From assembly GCA_021018815.1 (NCBI GenBank), contig JAITYX010000021.1, positions 7,345,001 through 7,409,000 on the forward strand: a stretch of 64,000 nt of DNA. The letters run 5' to 3'. This document shows positions 1 to 12,229 of the stretch, one piece after another. This stretch comes from Talinum fruticosum (Eukaryota > Streptophyta > Magnoliopsida > Caryophyllales > Talinaceae). The notes beneath the pieces are model-generated. The model was given only the letters and a program-made list of their open reading frames with translations. It was not told the DNA's origin and did not search any database. Within the stretch, counting starts at the first letter, position 1. Every line of letters starts with the position of its first letter. The position numbers and the translations under genes were made by a program.

Positions 1-220
1 CTCAATCTAAATCAGAACCCAAGACCCTTTAGCTCTTTCTCAATCCTAGAATTACCCTCGGCCCATTTAGTTTTTATGCACTTTCTTGCGACGCTTTTCA
101 CAATAGATTCTCTGATCTTGGATTAGTTCTTCATTTTTGGTTTCTTCTATATCTGCCCTCATTCTGGGCAAGATATTCCAATCGGATTTTTATCCAAAGG
201 TTTGAATTTTGGGTTATAAG

Positions 221-3200
221 ATGATAATGGCGGATGAAGCGGGTTCAAATGCTGTCTCCCAGCCATCCGGGAAGATTCTACATTCTGATTCTAAGGTTGG
301 AATTCAATCTCCAGAAAAAAGAAAAGAAATATATACTTATTATTTTGAGGCGTTTGAAATTATTTTGTTTTGTAATTTTTGGTTTGAAGGTGAAGGTGGG
401 GGTAAAGCGGAGTGGCGGGCACTTGGACGAGGACTCTGATTCGAGCAGTAGGTGTGTTAAGATGCGAGATCTACAATCGGTTCTTCAATCTCAAGGTAAA
501 ATGCCCACTTGAAAGTTTTCAAATTTGTTATTTGTTCCTTTAGGCTCCTGAGCCTTGATCATTATTATGTTATGTAGGTAGCAAAATTTATTATTTATCT
601 TCGTCGTTGGCTTGATGATTCCTAAGCCATTTGAATTGTTATCTATTCTATGCTATGCATTGCAATAAGTTGCCCAAAAAAATATCATGAAGTGATTGAT
701 CTGTCCAATTGTGGTCTTGTAACGTGTGGAGTTGGGTTCCAGTTTTTTTATTCAGTTCATTTTGTGATGTTTTGGAAGTAAAAAGCTGTGAGAGGTTACA
801 AATTTTCTAGTTCGAGTGCAATTTATAGTTTCTGTAAGAATTGATATCGAGAAGCATGTTGATCAAGGCAGGCATTGTTCAGCATTTGATTAGTATTGTA
901 CATCTGTTTTGTTGATGGACTAATTGAGATACATTTACGAAATTTTTTTCCACAGGGGATAATCCTGATGGCAAGATTTCTAAAATGGAAGGAACTGAAG
1001 AATACATTGACATTGTCGAGACTCAAAGTTCACAACTTGTTGATAAGAAGGCTGTTGAAAATGCAGATGCTAGGCATTTTGAAAGACTATATAGCAAATC
1101 ATTAACATATCGGGTCGATAATAATGGTTCTAAGTCACTGGATCTCAATAATGAATTATGCACTGATGAGAATTCAGGTTATAATGACATCATAGTGCCA
1201 ATAGAAGATGCCAGGAAAAATCCTCATATGTGAAAGACAAATTTGGTCATGAGCAAACACAAAAATCTTTAAGTGGCACTCATTTTGATCTTAATGCAGA
1301 AGATGTTGCTAGCTCAGCAATTCAAGATCCTTTCTACGGATACAAATCTTATAATACTTTGAAGGCAAGAGACACTTTGGATTTCACAAGAAGTACGGGA
1401 CATTTGGAGGAAAAAGAAGCACTTAGAAAATGGAAAGAGATGAAGCAAAATGGTTTTGTTTCACCTTCTTATGGGGGCATACCAGCAGCACCTAAGCAGC
1501 GTGGAAGGAAGAGCAAAAATGATGTGCTCAAGAAAAAAATGGAAAAAGCCAAGAAGGAGCAGGTTGATAGGTTCACAAAGATTGCCGCTCCAAGTGGATT
1601 GCTAAATGGATTGAATCCTGGAATTATAAACCATGTCCGGAATATTAAACAAGTTCATTCCATAATTCAGGCCCTTGTGAGGTCTGAGAAAAGGGAAAGT
1701 CACAAACAAGCTGAAAGTAAAGAACCAAGTGAAAGGAGTACCGAACAAGAAAATATGAATTCATCTGAGATGCATGGATCTAGCCTCTCTTATGAAATTG
1801 CATCTTTCAGTTCTATGCCAGAAAGGAAAATGATGGGCGAGAACCACTTCTTGCATAATGGTTCTTCTCTCCTTAGGTTAGATGATAAAGGAGGATGCAA
1901 AGAGTGGGGTGCTGAGGATGGAGGATTTTATGCAAAAACACATTTTGCTTCACACCCTAAGAATGATAGCGAGGATGACATGCTTGCACTGAAGTTATCC
2001 TCATCAACTATGGTCTCAGAAAGTACTAGCTGTCTGTCGAATGGGGAATCAGAAAATGTCAACAGTGTTGACACTCTTTCTGTCAAAGGTCAGTTCTTTG
2101 ATTCCTATATTATTCGTGTTCTTATGCCTCCTTGAAATCTACGTTGCTTGGAGTTTTTATCTGGTGTCCAGTATACATGTCGCATACTAGATCCTCTAAC
2201 ATGATATGAATGCTTCACTCTTCTGTTTAAGCCCAAAAACTGCAAAATTGAAAAGGTGATACTGAGTCACAATACCTAGACTAGCCAATTATGGGTGTGA
2301 GAGCCTTGTGCTGATTTCATGTTATATACCTTTGAATATTTCTGACAAGATCAACAACTGGATGTTTGTTGTTTTTTATGATACTTTAAAATTGTTTATG
2401 GCTTCTAACAAAAACAATAGCAGCTCCCAATGTGGAACCTGCTTTGGCAGGGTATAGGGACGTCCATATCTAGGCAGCCTTACCCTTGCAAGGATTTATG
2501 CAAACAGAGACTGATTCTTTATGTAACCTCTAAATTCGTAGAAATGTTATAATTTTGCTGAATGCTTAGTCCATTTGTTTTGTCTTCCAGCTGCTTCTGT
2601 AGCTTCCCAGTGGCTACAACTTCTACAACAGGACATAAATGGGCGCCTTGCAGGTAAATTTTATTCATTTACAATATTATCTGAACATTCTTTTGGAGAA
2701 ATGTGTGTCACTGAAGCTGGCCTCTTCTTGATTGTTTTGTTGCAGCCTTGCGTCGTAGTAAGAAGAGAGTCCATGCTGTTATCACCACTGAATTGCCCTT
2801 TCTTCTATCCAAAGAATTCTCGTCTGATCAAGCTAATGATCCTTGCATTACAAAAGATTCTTCTGTGGGTTGTCCCAGCAATTCAACTGCTGAATTGCAT
2901 AGAGCACGATGGAGCAAGTTATTCAGCCAAATGGATTCAGCTCTCTGTGAAGAAGAAAAACAGCTGGTGAGTACTATGGAAGGTGAAGTGATTGACCATT
3001 GGATTTCAGCTTGTATGATATGGCCCATCACCAAAGATTTCATCTACAGGCCATTCTTTCAGATGGAGCCAAAACTCCTAATTTTTTTGGAATTTTTTGT
3101 AGGAACGTTGGTTAGAGCAACTAACCCAAATGCAGGAACGCTGCGATCAAGGCCTGCAACATTTGCAGTGGAATACACTGTTTGGGATGTCGCATTTAGG

Positions 3201-3781
3201 AGCCTTAGATAATCGACTAAGGTATAAAATGGCTACTTCTGTGTTTCATATATTTCCCTCAATTCTTGCCCTTATGGTTAGCTGATTTCAGCTCATGCAT
3301 TGATGTCCATTTCTTCTCTGCAGATGTCGGTCCTTTCTACATATTTTACTTCACTTGATAATGATTGTGGATTGCCATGAGAAACATCTACATTAGTTAT
3401 TTTTAGGTTTAAACTAGAAATGTCTCTGCACACTTCATCTGTTTTGAAATTTACTGGTCTGAAATTTTGAGTTGGCTCTTGAACAACACAATCACAGTAC
3501 AATATGCATAGTGATCAGTGGTTGATTCCCATTTTCCTAAAATTTTTCTTTCTTGTCTCTGAGTATGGGATCTTTTTCCTCATTATTTCTGGTAAAACCT
3601 GTCCTGTTATTTCTTACCGGTTTAATTCATTAGGCCGGCATGGCTGAATTTTCCCTGCTCTTATTTTCTCAGATCACAGTTAAACAATCCAGAGAAACAT
3701 CTGTCAGTGAGAGCAGCCGCAGCTTCCATTTACTCGACCTGCAATGTTGTATCTCCAATGGAAAACGTAAGCTGCTGCTAA
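221..3781 (+). CDS. Conserved plant protein of unknown function, 7 exons, one frameshift
   Basis: I do not recognise a named family. Exons read from splice sites: 221-295, 390-495, 956-2088, 2591-2653, 2746-2966, 3103-3221, 3673-3781 (TAA). Every intron is GT..AG and phases fit. Exon 3 changes frame near 1216-1220 (run of five A); adding one A gives 1827 nt, 608 residues. ATG 221 is used; an in-frame ATG at 227 is an alternative. The protein is hydrophilic, with an acidic Ser-rich N-terminus (HLDEDSDSSS), a basic lysine-rich stretch with KQRGRKSK near residue 240, then a conserved-looking segment (GLNPGIINHVRNIKQVHSII), and a C-terminal region with WLQLLQQDI and a Trp/Gln/Leu-rich helix. No signal peptide or membrane segment is visible. 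The basic stretch suggests nuclear location (inference). Gene reality is strongly supported by frame continuity across six introns. Confidence 0.85.
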
Positions 3782-5738
3782 GCAGTTTCTCCACTGCCTC
3801 AAATTTACGTTCTCCATCTGTATGTTTCCTTCTAGCTCCAGACCGTCTGAATCTCCATGTGCATAACAGAGGTTGATCAGTCGGTTTTCTGACAGCATAA
3901 AGATTCGTTTGGAGTTTTTTTTTTTTTTTTTTCCCTCTTCTTTGTAGAATTATCAAGTGATTGAAATTGTATCCCAACCCATTTTTTCATGGATATCAGG
4001 TGAGAAGCTGATAGTCTGTATGGTCAATTAGTTAGGATAAATTTCTCTCGCTCTTTCAGATAATTGTTGCTGATCTGAGAGTAGCTAATCAAGGTTGAGC
4101 TTTACTGTATGTACTGAGCTGAATGAAAGGCCTACTTGAAAATCTTATCCTTCTTCGTGGTGGGGCTTCTCAACCAGCTTGCATAGTTTTCTCTTTTTTA
4201 AGAAATCGTACTTTGAGAGTATTGGATGTGTATGTACCAAACTGTTGACTTATCATGTATCTGTACTTTAGAGATGATTATTTTTTTCTGAACTACCATT
4301 GATTTGGGTGATGAGAACTCGATTGTTTTATGACGTGTCAAATTGAAAAAATAGGGATTACTATACTACCTTCTATTAAATCAATTATCCTTCCCCCAAT
4401 TAACTACCCTCCCCTATTTGACTCTCTTTCATTCTTATCCTCCCTAACTCTCACTCTCCCATTGATCTCTCGCACTCTATCTAATTTTTGCTGTTTTCTC
4501 TCTCTTTAATCTCGAAATTAGTGTTTTAAAACAAAAAGACGTAGAGTTGTCACCCTAAAGTGGTGGTGATTTAGGGGAAAAAATACCTCCAAAGTACGAT
4601 ATATGATTAGTCAACTTCATAGTTTGGTATTAAATGTCCAATGCTCCCAAAATGATTTATTATGATAAATCCCTTTTTAATGCTAAAGTTTTGAGCATGG
4701 ATTATACAAACTGTAAAAATTTAACTTGAATTTTAGGTTTTTTTGGGGGGGTTTGAGAAGGAATAAGTATGGTGGTTTGTAGTGATTGTGATAAAAATCA
4801 GTAACAAAGAGTTACTCCAAATCACGTTATTAAGTGACCTTAGCTCCTTAAAGTCTTTAAAAAGTCGCCTTTGAAGAAATAAATTTTATGTGAAATGATA
4901 TGACCTTTTTTTTTTTTTTTTTGTTGTTGTTTTTGGTGTGGGTCCGATATATGTGAACCATGGTCCATGGGTCGTCATATTAGTGAGGACTTTTGTGTTT
5001 AAAGAAGGCCATATAAGGTTCGTAGCCCAAATTCAAATCGGGCCATCTAAACTTTTTTTCCCGTATTTGTGTACTTTCCCAATGTAGAACCAAGCCATGT
5101 TCTTTTCACTCGACTGTAATAGTGGGCTCATTTTCAGTCCATTATACTCATTTTTCCATCCTCAGGTATATTTAAAAGGTATCGAACATAGAATTCTTCT
5201 TTCTCTTTAAACAAGGGGAGTTTTGTTCACTTAAATGACACCCTATTTTAGGGGTAATTTCACTTGAGTTTGAAAGTCTAAGATGGGTAGGGATACCAAA
5301 CTCATTATTGCAATCATCGCCAATTACTTTGCACAATTTGTAAAGAAATTGTCTTCCTCAATATTCGAACTTTATGGGAGAAGGCGGAAGTGTGGATTAC
5401 TAGTCAACAGGCCATCGCTTGCTTGGTTGGACATAGAATTCTTAGGTATTGGTCACATAAGATACTAATTAATAAATACCATCTATATTAAAAGTTGTTA
5501 TGATAGTTGAATTTGGTGGTGAAGAATCCAGCACAATAGTTGGTTGCCTGCTGCAAATTAATGTGTTTCGGAAGTATATGCTCTCACTACCCTATATATA
5601 TGTGTGTGTGCGTGCGCGTGTGTGTTATTTATCATATGTTATGTTTTTAATATAAATTTGTTCATGTAATTTGGGGGAGTATATGATCCAAAGAGGGTTG
5701 ATTAAATATCTACTCCAAGTTGAATCCATAGTTTCAAT
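3782..5738. other. 3' flank and intergenic DNA
   Basis: The first part is probably the 3' untranslated region of the upstream gene. A T run lies at about 3918-3933 and others near 4905-4922. A TG/CG dinucleotide microsatellite sits at about 5596-5628. The short open frame at 5283-5468 has no recognisable motif. No gene is supported. Confidence 0.6.
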
Positions 5739-6266
5739 TAGGGGTATATTCGAGCCGAGCCCGAACATACAAGTTCGGAGTTCGACTCATGACTATCGTT
5801 TGTAACTTGAGCTCAGGTCGTGGCTCGCCAAGCTCGGGAAAATCAAGCTCGAGCTCACCTCATCGAAAGCTCAAGCATAAGCTCGGCTCATCAAAAGCTT
5901 GAGCTTGAGCTCGGCTCGTTAGTTCACTATGCTTCTTTTAAACTCCTATTTTTAGGTTCAAAGTCACACTTTATATACTTACTATAAAAATATAAACTTG
6001 AACTTTATTGAGATTCCTTTTTCAATATACACACTTAACAAAATAGTATCCGGGCTTGTTTAGGTTCGTTTGCTCGGCTCATGAGCTCGTTCGTCCGTTC
6101 GCCTCGTTTGTAGTTGGCTCGTGTAGGCTCGGCGAGCTTACGAGCTTTAAAATTACAAACTCGAGCTCGGCTTGAATAACTATCCACGCTCAGCTCGACT
6201 CGGACTCATTTATGCAAGCCGACTCACGAGAGTTCGTGGAGCCGGCTCGACTCACGTACACCCCTA
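5739..6266. mobile_element. hAT-type MITE with 8-bp target-site duplication
   Basis: The element begins TAGGGGT and ends ACCCCTA. It is flanked by gtttcaat (5731-5738) and gtttcaac (6267-6274), an 8-bp duplication with one mismatch. The terminal inverted repeats extend imperfectly for about 23 bases (TAGGGGT..GAGCC type). The interior is rich in GAGCTCGGCTCG-type motifs on both strands. There is no transposase open frame in 528 bp, so it is non-autonomous. An 8-bp duplication and a TAGGGGTG-like terminus are hallmarks of the hAT superfamily. Confidence 0.85.
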
Positions 6267-6274
6267 GTTTCAAC

Positions 6275-7639
6275 AATTCCTCCGGAACATAATACGGAAT
6301 TATACATATTGATTAAAGATACAAATTAATTTTCTCAAATTATATCAATTAAAACTTGAAACTAATGGCTAAAACCCTGTCATAGTTTACAATTATATTT
6401 TTAGGAGATTTCCTTATACGAATGTCTTTTTAAACTTGAAAGTATAAATATTTGCAAATATTTCGCCTCATCTTACATGATAAATTAATACAAGCGATAC
6501 TAAAATTTGACAAAACATTAATCATATACCTGAGAATACCTACTCTTTACATATAGATCAACATGGACGAACGGAAAAATAGAGAAATTTTATGAATATA
6601 AAATAATAATGTGACACCTAAGAGTATAAGCTCCTGGATGCACATAAGAATTTGTAAATTTTACCCAGAAAGGCCATTCCAATCCTATGCTTAAAGATGC
6701 CTCAACCAAATATTTAAGATGATGGTTATACTATACGTACAAGGTGGCCAAAGATGAAATGTAAGAAGTAGCAAAAGGAGAGTGAGAGGGGGAGTTCTTC
6801 AAAAGGGTGGTTATCTATGAGGTGTGTGGTCATGCAAGGGTTGGGGAATGTGCTCTTTTGAATGTAATTCTAATAATTTATGTTCTTTAAACTGATGGTT
6901 GAAAACTTAAAAATATGATTGATTTTTGACGCGTCTTTTTACATGAATGTCTTTTGGGCCTAAAGCGTAAATGTAATAATAACTCTCCTCATTATGTGCA
7001 ATAATTAATATAGGGATCTGTTAAAATTTGAATTTGAGATCTACACTTAAAAAGACTTTGATACCATGTTTAAAAACCAACTTACCCAAAAGTTAAAGTT
7101 AATGGTTGAAGACTCGGAAATATATTTATTATCTAACAACTTAGTTGATTACTTTTCTTTCAAAAATTCAAATTTCTCTGTATTACTCATTACTCATTAC
7201 TCATGTGAGAATGATTGTAAATTATAAAAGTAGCTTTTTGGTTCTTTCTTTTACTGAATAAAGAAGCAAATCAAGTCCATTTGTTTGATGTAGTTTTATG
7301 GCTGATTGTGGGATGTTTGGATGAACTCTTTTCTAGTGACAAATATATGTTTTGCAAATTACTCATAAATTTTATGTTGGTTTTATTTTTATTTTCCTTT
7401 TTTTTGTTTTGGGGGGAGGGTTGGTTACCGAATTTGTTAGTGGTTACCGTTGGCCAGTACAACGAAGGGTAACATCTCATTTTTCGCTTTTTGTTTGGGA
7501 GCACACAATTTAATTATATTTGTTAATAAAGACCAAACTTATTGCCGCAAACTGTCTTCTAAAACACAATAAAATTTCAAGTGAAAAGTGATAATATGGC
7601 CATTGAGTCAAATATCTCATAATTATACATATACACTTA
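6275..7639. other. AT-rich intergenic DNA
   Basis: No open frame with recognisable protein motifs, no RNA gene and no complete element were seen. Scattered T and A runs are present. Confidence 0.5.
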
Positions 7640-8113
7640 TTCTACGAAATGAGGAAGGCACGGCAGCATGTTGAGAGCGGGAGTAGTAGATTTGGGACAG
7701 ACTTTTAGTATAGTTGTCGAAACTAGAGCACTCGGGTTTGAAATATAAGAAGCTCTCAAAACTAAAGTTCGGATACTCCAAATAGAGGGAGTCAACAAAA
7801 TTATCGTTGATACAATCAAAGGAATTATTCATCCACCAAGGCAAGTCGACCTTATTATTCAAGACATTGTTCGTCGATGAGGAATTTCACAAGTTGTAAT
7901 ATCAATCATATTTTTAAAGAAACTAATAGGGCAACCGATGGGTTGGCACATTTGGGGCGCTCGGTCCCTTCTCCAACTACTTGGGTTGTTCTCCCTCTCT
8001 ACTTCTTTCGTCTATTTTGGTTAATGATAATTTAAATAGAACTCTTGTGAGAAGAGCTACCTAAGTTTGGATGTGTATTATTTTTACCCTTTGTCAAAAA
8101 AAAAAAAAAAAAA
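7640..8113 (+). mobile_element. 5'-truncated LINE fragment (RNase H domain plus poly-A)
   Basis: On the plus strand two frames together encode a plant non-LTR retrotransposon RNase H C-terminus. One frame around 7735-7870 reads EALKTKVRILQIEGVNKIIV followed by an IIQDIV-like segment. The other, around 7892-8025, reads HIFKETNRATDGLAHLG, the usual last conserved block. Stops and frame changes show it is dead. About 70 bases further on, an A run (8097-8113) follows a short AT-rich tail, as expected for a LINE 3' end. The reverse transcriptase part is absent, consistent with 5' truncation during integration. Confidence 0.75.
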
Positions 8114-9552
8114 CTTATTTCAATTGTTGTACATTCAAGGCCAATTTTCAAACTGCAGAGTCGATTTTCTCAAACAAAAATTTCCTAACATATTTGTTAG
8201 CTTCTATCCTTAAAAGCAATGCATATAGAGATGCCTAGATTCAAGAGGGAATCATTTCACCTCTCAATAAAAAAGCAAAATGCGAAGTGGGAAGTGGGAA
8301 ATTTCTATGATTTTGGAATAAAACACTGACAATATGAATGGAGCTTCTTTTAATACTACCCTTTTATGCCCCCTCCAAAAAAAAAAAAAAAACCTCTTCT
8401 TTTTTTTTTTTTTTTTTTTTGTATGTGTAGGCTGTAGTAAATTCACCTGGGGCAGTAAGATGTGGAGGAAATTGGAATTAAGTAGTTAACCCTAATAATA
8501 CACAAAGATATTAGGTTTCTTGATCAATGTAGCCTATAAATTATACCGTGGGTCTAAATTTATAGACCTAAGTTACCTTTTAATATGATATTTTGTGGTA
8601 ATTTTTAAACTCGCCTCCTATTTTCATGGTCTCTTTTTCTAAAAAGATATTAATTTTTCTACCGTTAATTGTGTTATATCATTGATGTATATACTCTGAT
8701 TCATAAGTATAAGTTGAGCAATGCAAGCCATTATACTACTAGTGTAGTCCATAATTTATATTAATTTATGGCATGAAAAATTTTGAATGGATCAAGAAAA
8801 AAAGAGGATGGGCCTGCTCTTCTTTGTGTTATGTGTTGTCATGCCCATTTTGAATTATTCACCGGACCACATTCTTCAATGTTGACGTCTCTCTCTCTCC
8901 CCTTTTTTTTCTTTTTTATTTTTTGAGTATGCTTTTAGAATCTCACACACACACACACAAAAAAAAAAAAAAAAGATTGAATTTAATTGGTAACATTGTC
9001 CTAAAGTTTGGAATTAAAATTTATCTTCATTTACCTAATCTACTTTTCCCCCTTCAATATAGACTAATTATTACGAGTGCCAAGTTCTAAAATAATTAGG
9101 TTATAAATAAAATAATGGCTGTCCTAAAAAATCACAAAAAACCAATAATGATTTTTCTTATTAACCTTTTCACGAATGTTTAACTTAAGAAGCTAAGATA
9201 GTAGCAAGTAACAACTAAATTGAAGTTAGGATTTTCTTTTTAAAAAAAAAAATTAGATATGGAAAATTTGTCAATTATAAAGTAATAGCACATTTTAGAC
9301 ATTTGCTAAAAGTATTATACCTCGGCTGACAAAAGTTTGTTTAAATTATTTTGATAGTTTTTACCCTTATATAAGGTGTCGAGTTTGAATGCTATGAACA
9401 AAGTAAACCAAGTAAAATACAACATGAAATAAAAATTTAACTCCGATCTAAAAAGTATGTCTCACTAAAATGAAAGTACGAGTGTTTTCCTATCGTTAAT
9501 CATCTCCACATATATTCTCGTTCATGAGTTATAGATATATTTTCAACAAATG

Positions 9553-9704
9553 ACCTGTTCGTTTTAGTTATTAAAAATTAGTTATTACTAGCGGTTATGA
9601 GTACTTACAATTAGTTGTTACGAATTGTTTTATGATTACCGGTTAACGATTCTAAGTTGTTAGTTGTTATAAAAACTGTTATAATAATCAAACAAGTAGG
9701 CCCA
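9553..9704. mobile_element. Short MITE-like segment related to the 20.3-kb element
   Basis: It starts with cctgttcgttttagttatt and ends with an imperfect inverted copy (aataatcaaacaagtagg). The interior has many gttat/ataac motifs. The same terminal pattern and interior motifs occur at 20258-20940. No target duplication was identified. Confidence 0.45.
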
Positions 9705-10940
9705 AAATTTGATATTGACAAGATTAATACTACTCATCATCATATTAGTTCATATGTAAGCTGAGAGTGCCAATAAACTGAGAAACCCTCAATCAAAAGA
9801 ACAAATAGGGCAGATTAAATCAAAGAATAATAAAGATTAACAGGGTAATTAAGATGGGCAAAGCACTAGTTTCATACTTTTTAAAAGATTAGTCTCCCTT
9901 GGGCCCAATCCTCTTCATATAAAATTTGACATTGATGCTTTTAGGACAACTAAAACCCTAGCAATCTATGCATAATAAAAAATTGATAAAGAACAAGAAA
10001 GAAAAAGGATCAAAGGTAATTAATTAATTTTGTACAATGAAAAAAGAACAATTTAGAAGAATTATTTTCTTCTAAAAAGCACATGGGGAGGCTCAAAATT
10101 TTAGTTTTTATATTAAAAAGACTTTCTAGAGAGATGCAATATTACAAAGGTAGAGAAGGGTTTTTCATGTGAGTCTTCCATTTTATGAAATTGTGAACCT
10201 TCAAGAACAGATAGTTCAGAAACCAATAACCTTGGTCCTTGAAATAACTCCACCATTCCAATGCTACTTTTCTAACATGCAAATTTATTTTTATTCAAAA
10301 TAAATGTATGAAAATAAACTACTGCTAGAGTTTAATAGTATGTTGTTGAAAACATTATCGATTAATACTAAAAAAAATATAAATGACGAGGAAAAATATA
10401 AATAATTTTTTACAATTAGATTAATTAGTACTCCAGTATAATAAATCGGTCTTAATCATTCAAAGTTTTACTTTGAGTTTTTACCATTTCTTTATTATCA
10501 AGGTACAAATATACTAGAAGTTTATCTTTGTTATATGTTCTAACATGTGCAAAGAACTGTTTGAGGGCATGTGATAAATCATTTTAAAATTCATATTCTT
10601 CTCTCCACAATTAAAAAAAAAACACATAATTAAATTTATAGTCGAAGTTTTAATCTAGATGAGGCATGAAGGATTCAATATAGCAGCATCACCCTTTGAT
10701 TTTTCTCTCTGTGGTACCATTCTTAAAACTTTCGCAATATAAGTAGTTTTAATATTTTGAGTTTTGACTATTGCATCTTCGGGTCAAAGGATAACTTCTT
10801 TTATTGTTCGATCATTAATAAGCTTCAATAAAAGTAAAAAAAAAAAAAATACTATAATGACTTAAGTTCAAAGGATAACTTACTAATCTGTTCAAAATCA
10901 TACTCCTCCCTCCCCTTTCTTCCATTTTCTGATTTTTCCA

Positions 10941-10942
<2 letters not shown>

Positions 10943-10982
<40 letters not shown>
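10943..10982. repeat. (TA)n microsatellite, about 20 units
   Basis: Uninterrupted TA dinucleotides, a likely length-polymorphic marker. Confidence 0.95.
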
Positions 10983-10986
<4 letters not shown>

Positions 10987-11499
10987 CAAGAGTATTTTTA
11001 TACTTGCTAGTCTATTCTGTAAAGCAATAGACAGAGGTTTTCATATGAATATTTGCTTGGAATTAGGTGCCCAAGAATCTTGACACTTTTGACTCATCAT
11101 TCTTTAATCATTCCTCTAAATAAAAATAATAATATAGGATTAAATATCAAATTAGTATCAATTATCATTATCCATACCACCCTGTAGTGACTAATGAATG
11201 GACCAATACTCAACCCCCAATAACAGAACACAGAGTATTACATAATCATGGAGATCAAAATACCTAAAATAGCCCCCACATATACCATAGCTCAGCAGAT
11301 TAAACAAGGGCATAATGGGCTTTTAGCTTAAGCAACTTTTTAAAATTATTATTATTGTTAATAAATGAAAAGGGCGGGAGTTGTGCTTTCTCCTTTACTT
11401 TTAAAAAGTGGATAGAATCACATGGCAAACATAACAAAATAATGGTCCTTTTTTTTTTTTTTCTGATTGTAGGGTTGTAAATAAAGCTGATCAGTATTA

Positions 11500-11649
11500 T
11501 CATTCTTCATTTGACACAGCCATATCATTGTCAGGACCAATTGGTGCTGCTTTGCTTTTGTTCATCATTATATATCCCACTAAAACATCTTCTGGTGGAA
11601 TGAATCCTTGTACATTCCCACTAAATATTCCAGACAGAAAAACATGTAC
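11500..11649 (-). CDS. Orphan terminal-exon candidate, unidentified
   Basis: Read on the minus strand, a good acceptor (ttttgatttcag-like, cacatcaaaatttcag by my reading) at 11650-11651 is followed by exactly 150 open bases ending in TGA. The 49 residues look protein-like, with a hydrophobic core (VHVFLSGIFSGNVQGFIPPE, then DVLVGYIMM) and an acidic end (IGPDNDMAVSNEE). I cannot name the family. The preceding exons should lie at 11650-12229, between this exon and the IRK stop codon, and I could not find any convincing one. It may be a gene remnant, a terminal exon of a small gene, or chance. Confidence 0.35.
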   Translation of the reverse strand, partial: VHVFLSGIFSGNVQGFIPPEDVLVGYIMMNKSKAAPIGPDNDMAVSNEE

Positions 11650-12229
11650 CTGAAATTTTGATGTGTATAGGATTCAGATTATTGAAATCAACCTCTATAC
11701 TTTTAGGTGAAACTGTCTAGATCGGAATCTTTTTGAACCTTATTCAAGCGGAATACACACTAAGAACCTTATTCAAGCGAAATACTCACTAAGAGGAGTA
11801 GTTATAGGACGGAGACCTTACACAACAGATATATTGTCTTTGAAATTTACGTTTTTGAAATCCGCTGATTTGAAGTATTTTCATCATAAGACAAGAGCAC
11901 AAGAACAAAGCCAGTAAATGGTCTGATTGAACTGAGTATATCAATTCCTTCAATTTTCGTTCCCTCATCGTGAACAAACCAAGATCAGATTACCAGATCA
12001 TATCTGAAAAAGTGTTAAATTTGAACTCGGTGAAGAGGAATCCGGTGAAGCTACTTCCTACTTATAACATACAGAGATACTACAGAAGCAGAAACCAGGG
12101 CAAAAACAGCCAATGAAATAACAATGGCAACAAATTAAAATTGAACACTCTGACCTTTTCCTCAGTTAATACAGAGAGACCGGATTCTTGTTCCCCGAAT
12201 AATTCATCTAAGTTTCGACATCTTGATGT
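11650..12229. other. Region downstream of the IRK-like gene
   Basis: Probably holds the 3' untranslated region of the minus-strand IRK-like gene. A partial direct repeat occurs near 11735-11790 (aaccttattcaagcg, twice). No exon was assigned. Confidence 0.4.

Larger units (their letters stand above)
8114..11499. other. AT-rich intergenic DNA with simple repeats
   Basis: Contains an A-run/T-run pair at about 8378-8420, a CA run followed by an A run near 8945-8974, a short MITE-like segment (9553-9704, listed separately) and a TA microsatellite (10943-10982). No gene was recognised on either strand. Confidence 0.55.

Noticed and set aside
1188..1240. Small intron explaining the frame change in the first gene
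   Set aside because: No GT..AG pair of plausible length exists, and one added A restores total length to a multiple of three.
7623..7862. Minus-strand 79-codon frame
   Set aside because: It is the antisense shadow of the LINE RNase H remnant read on the plus strand.
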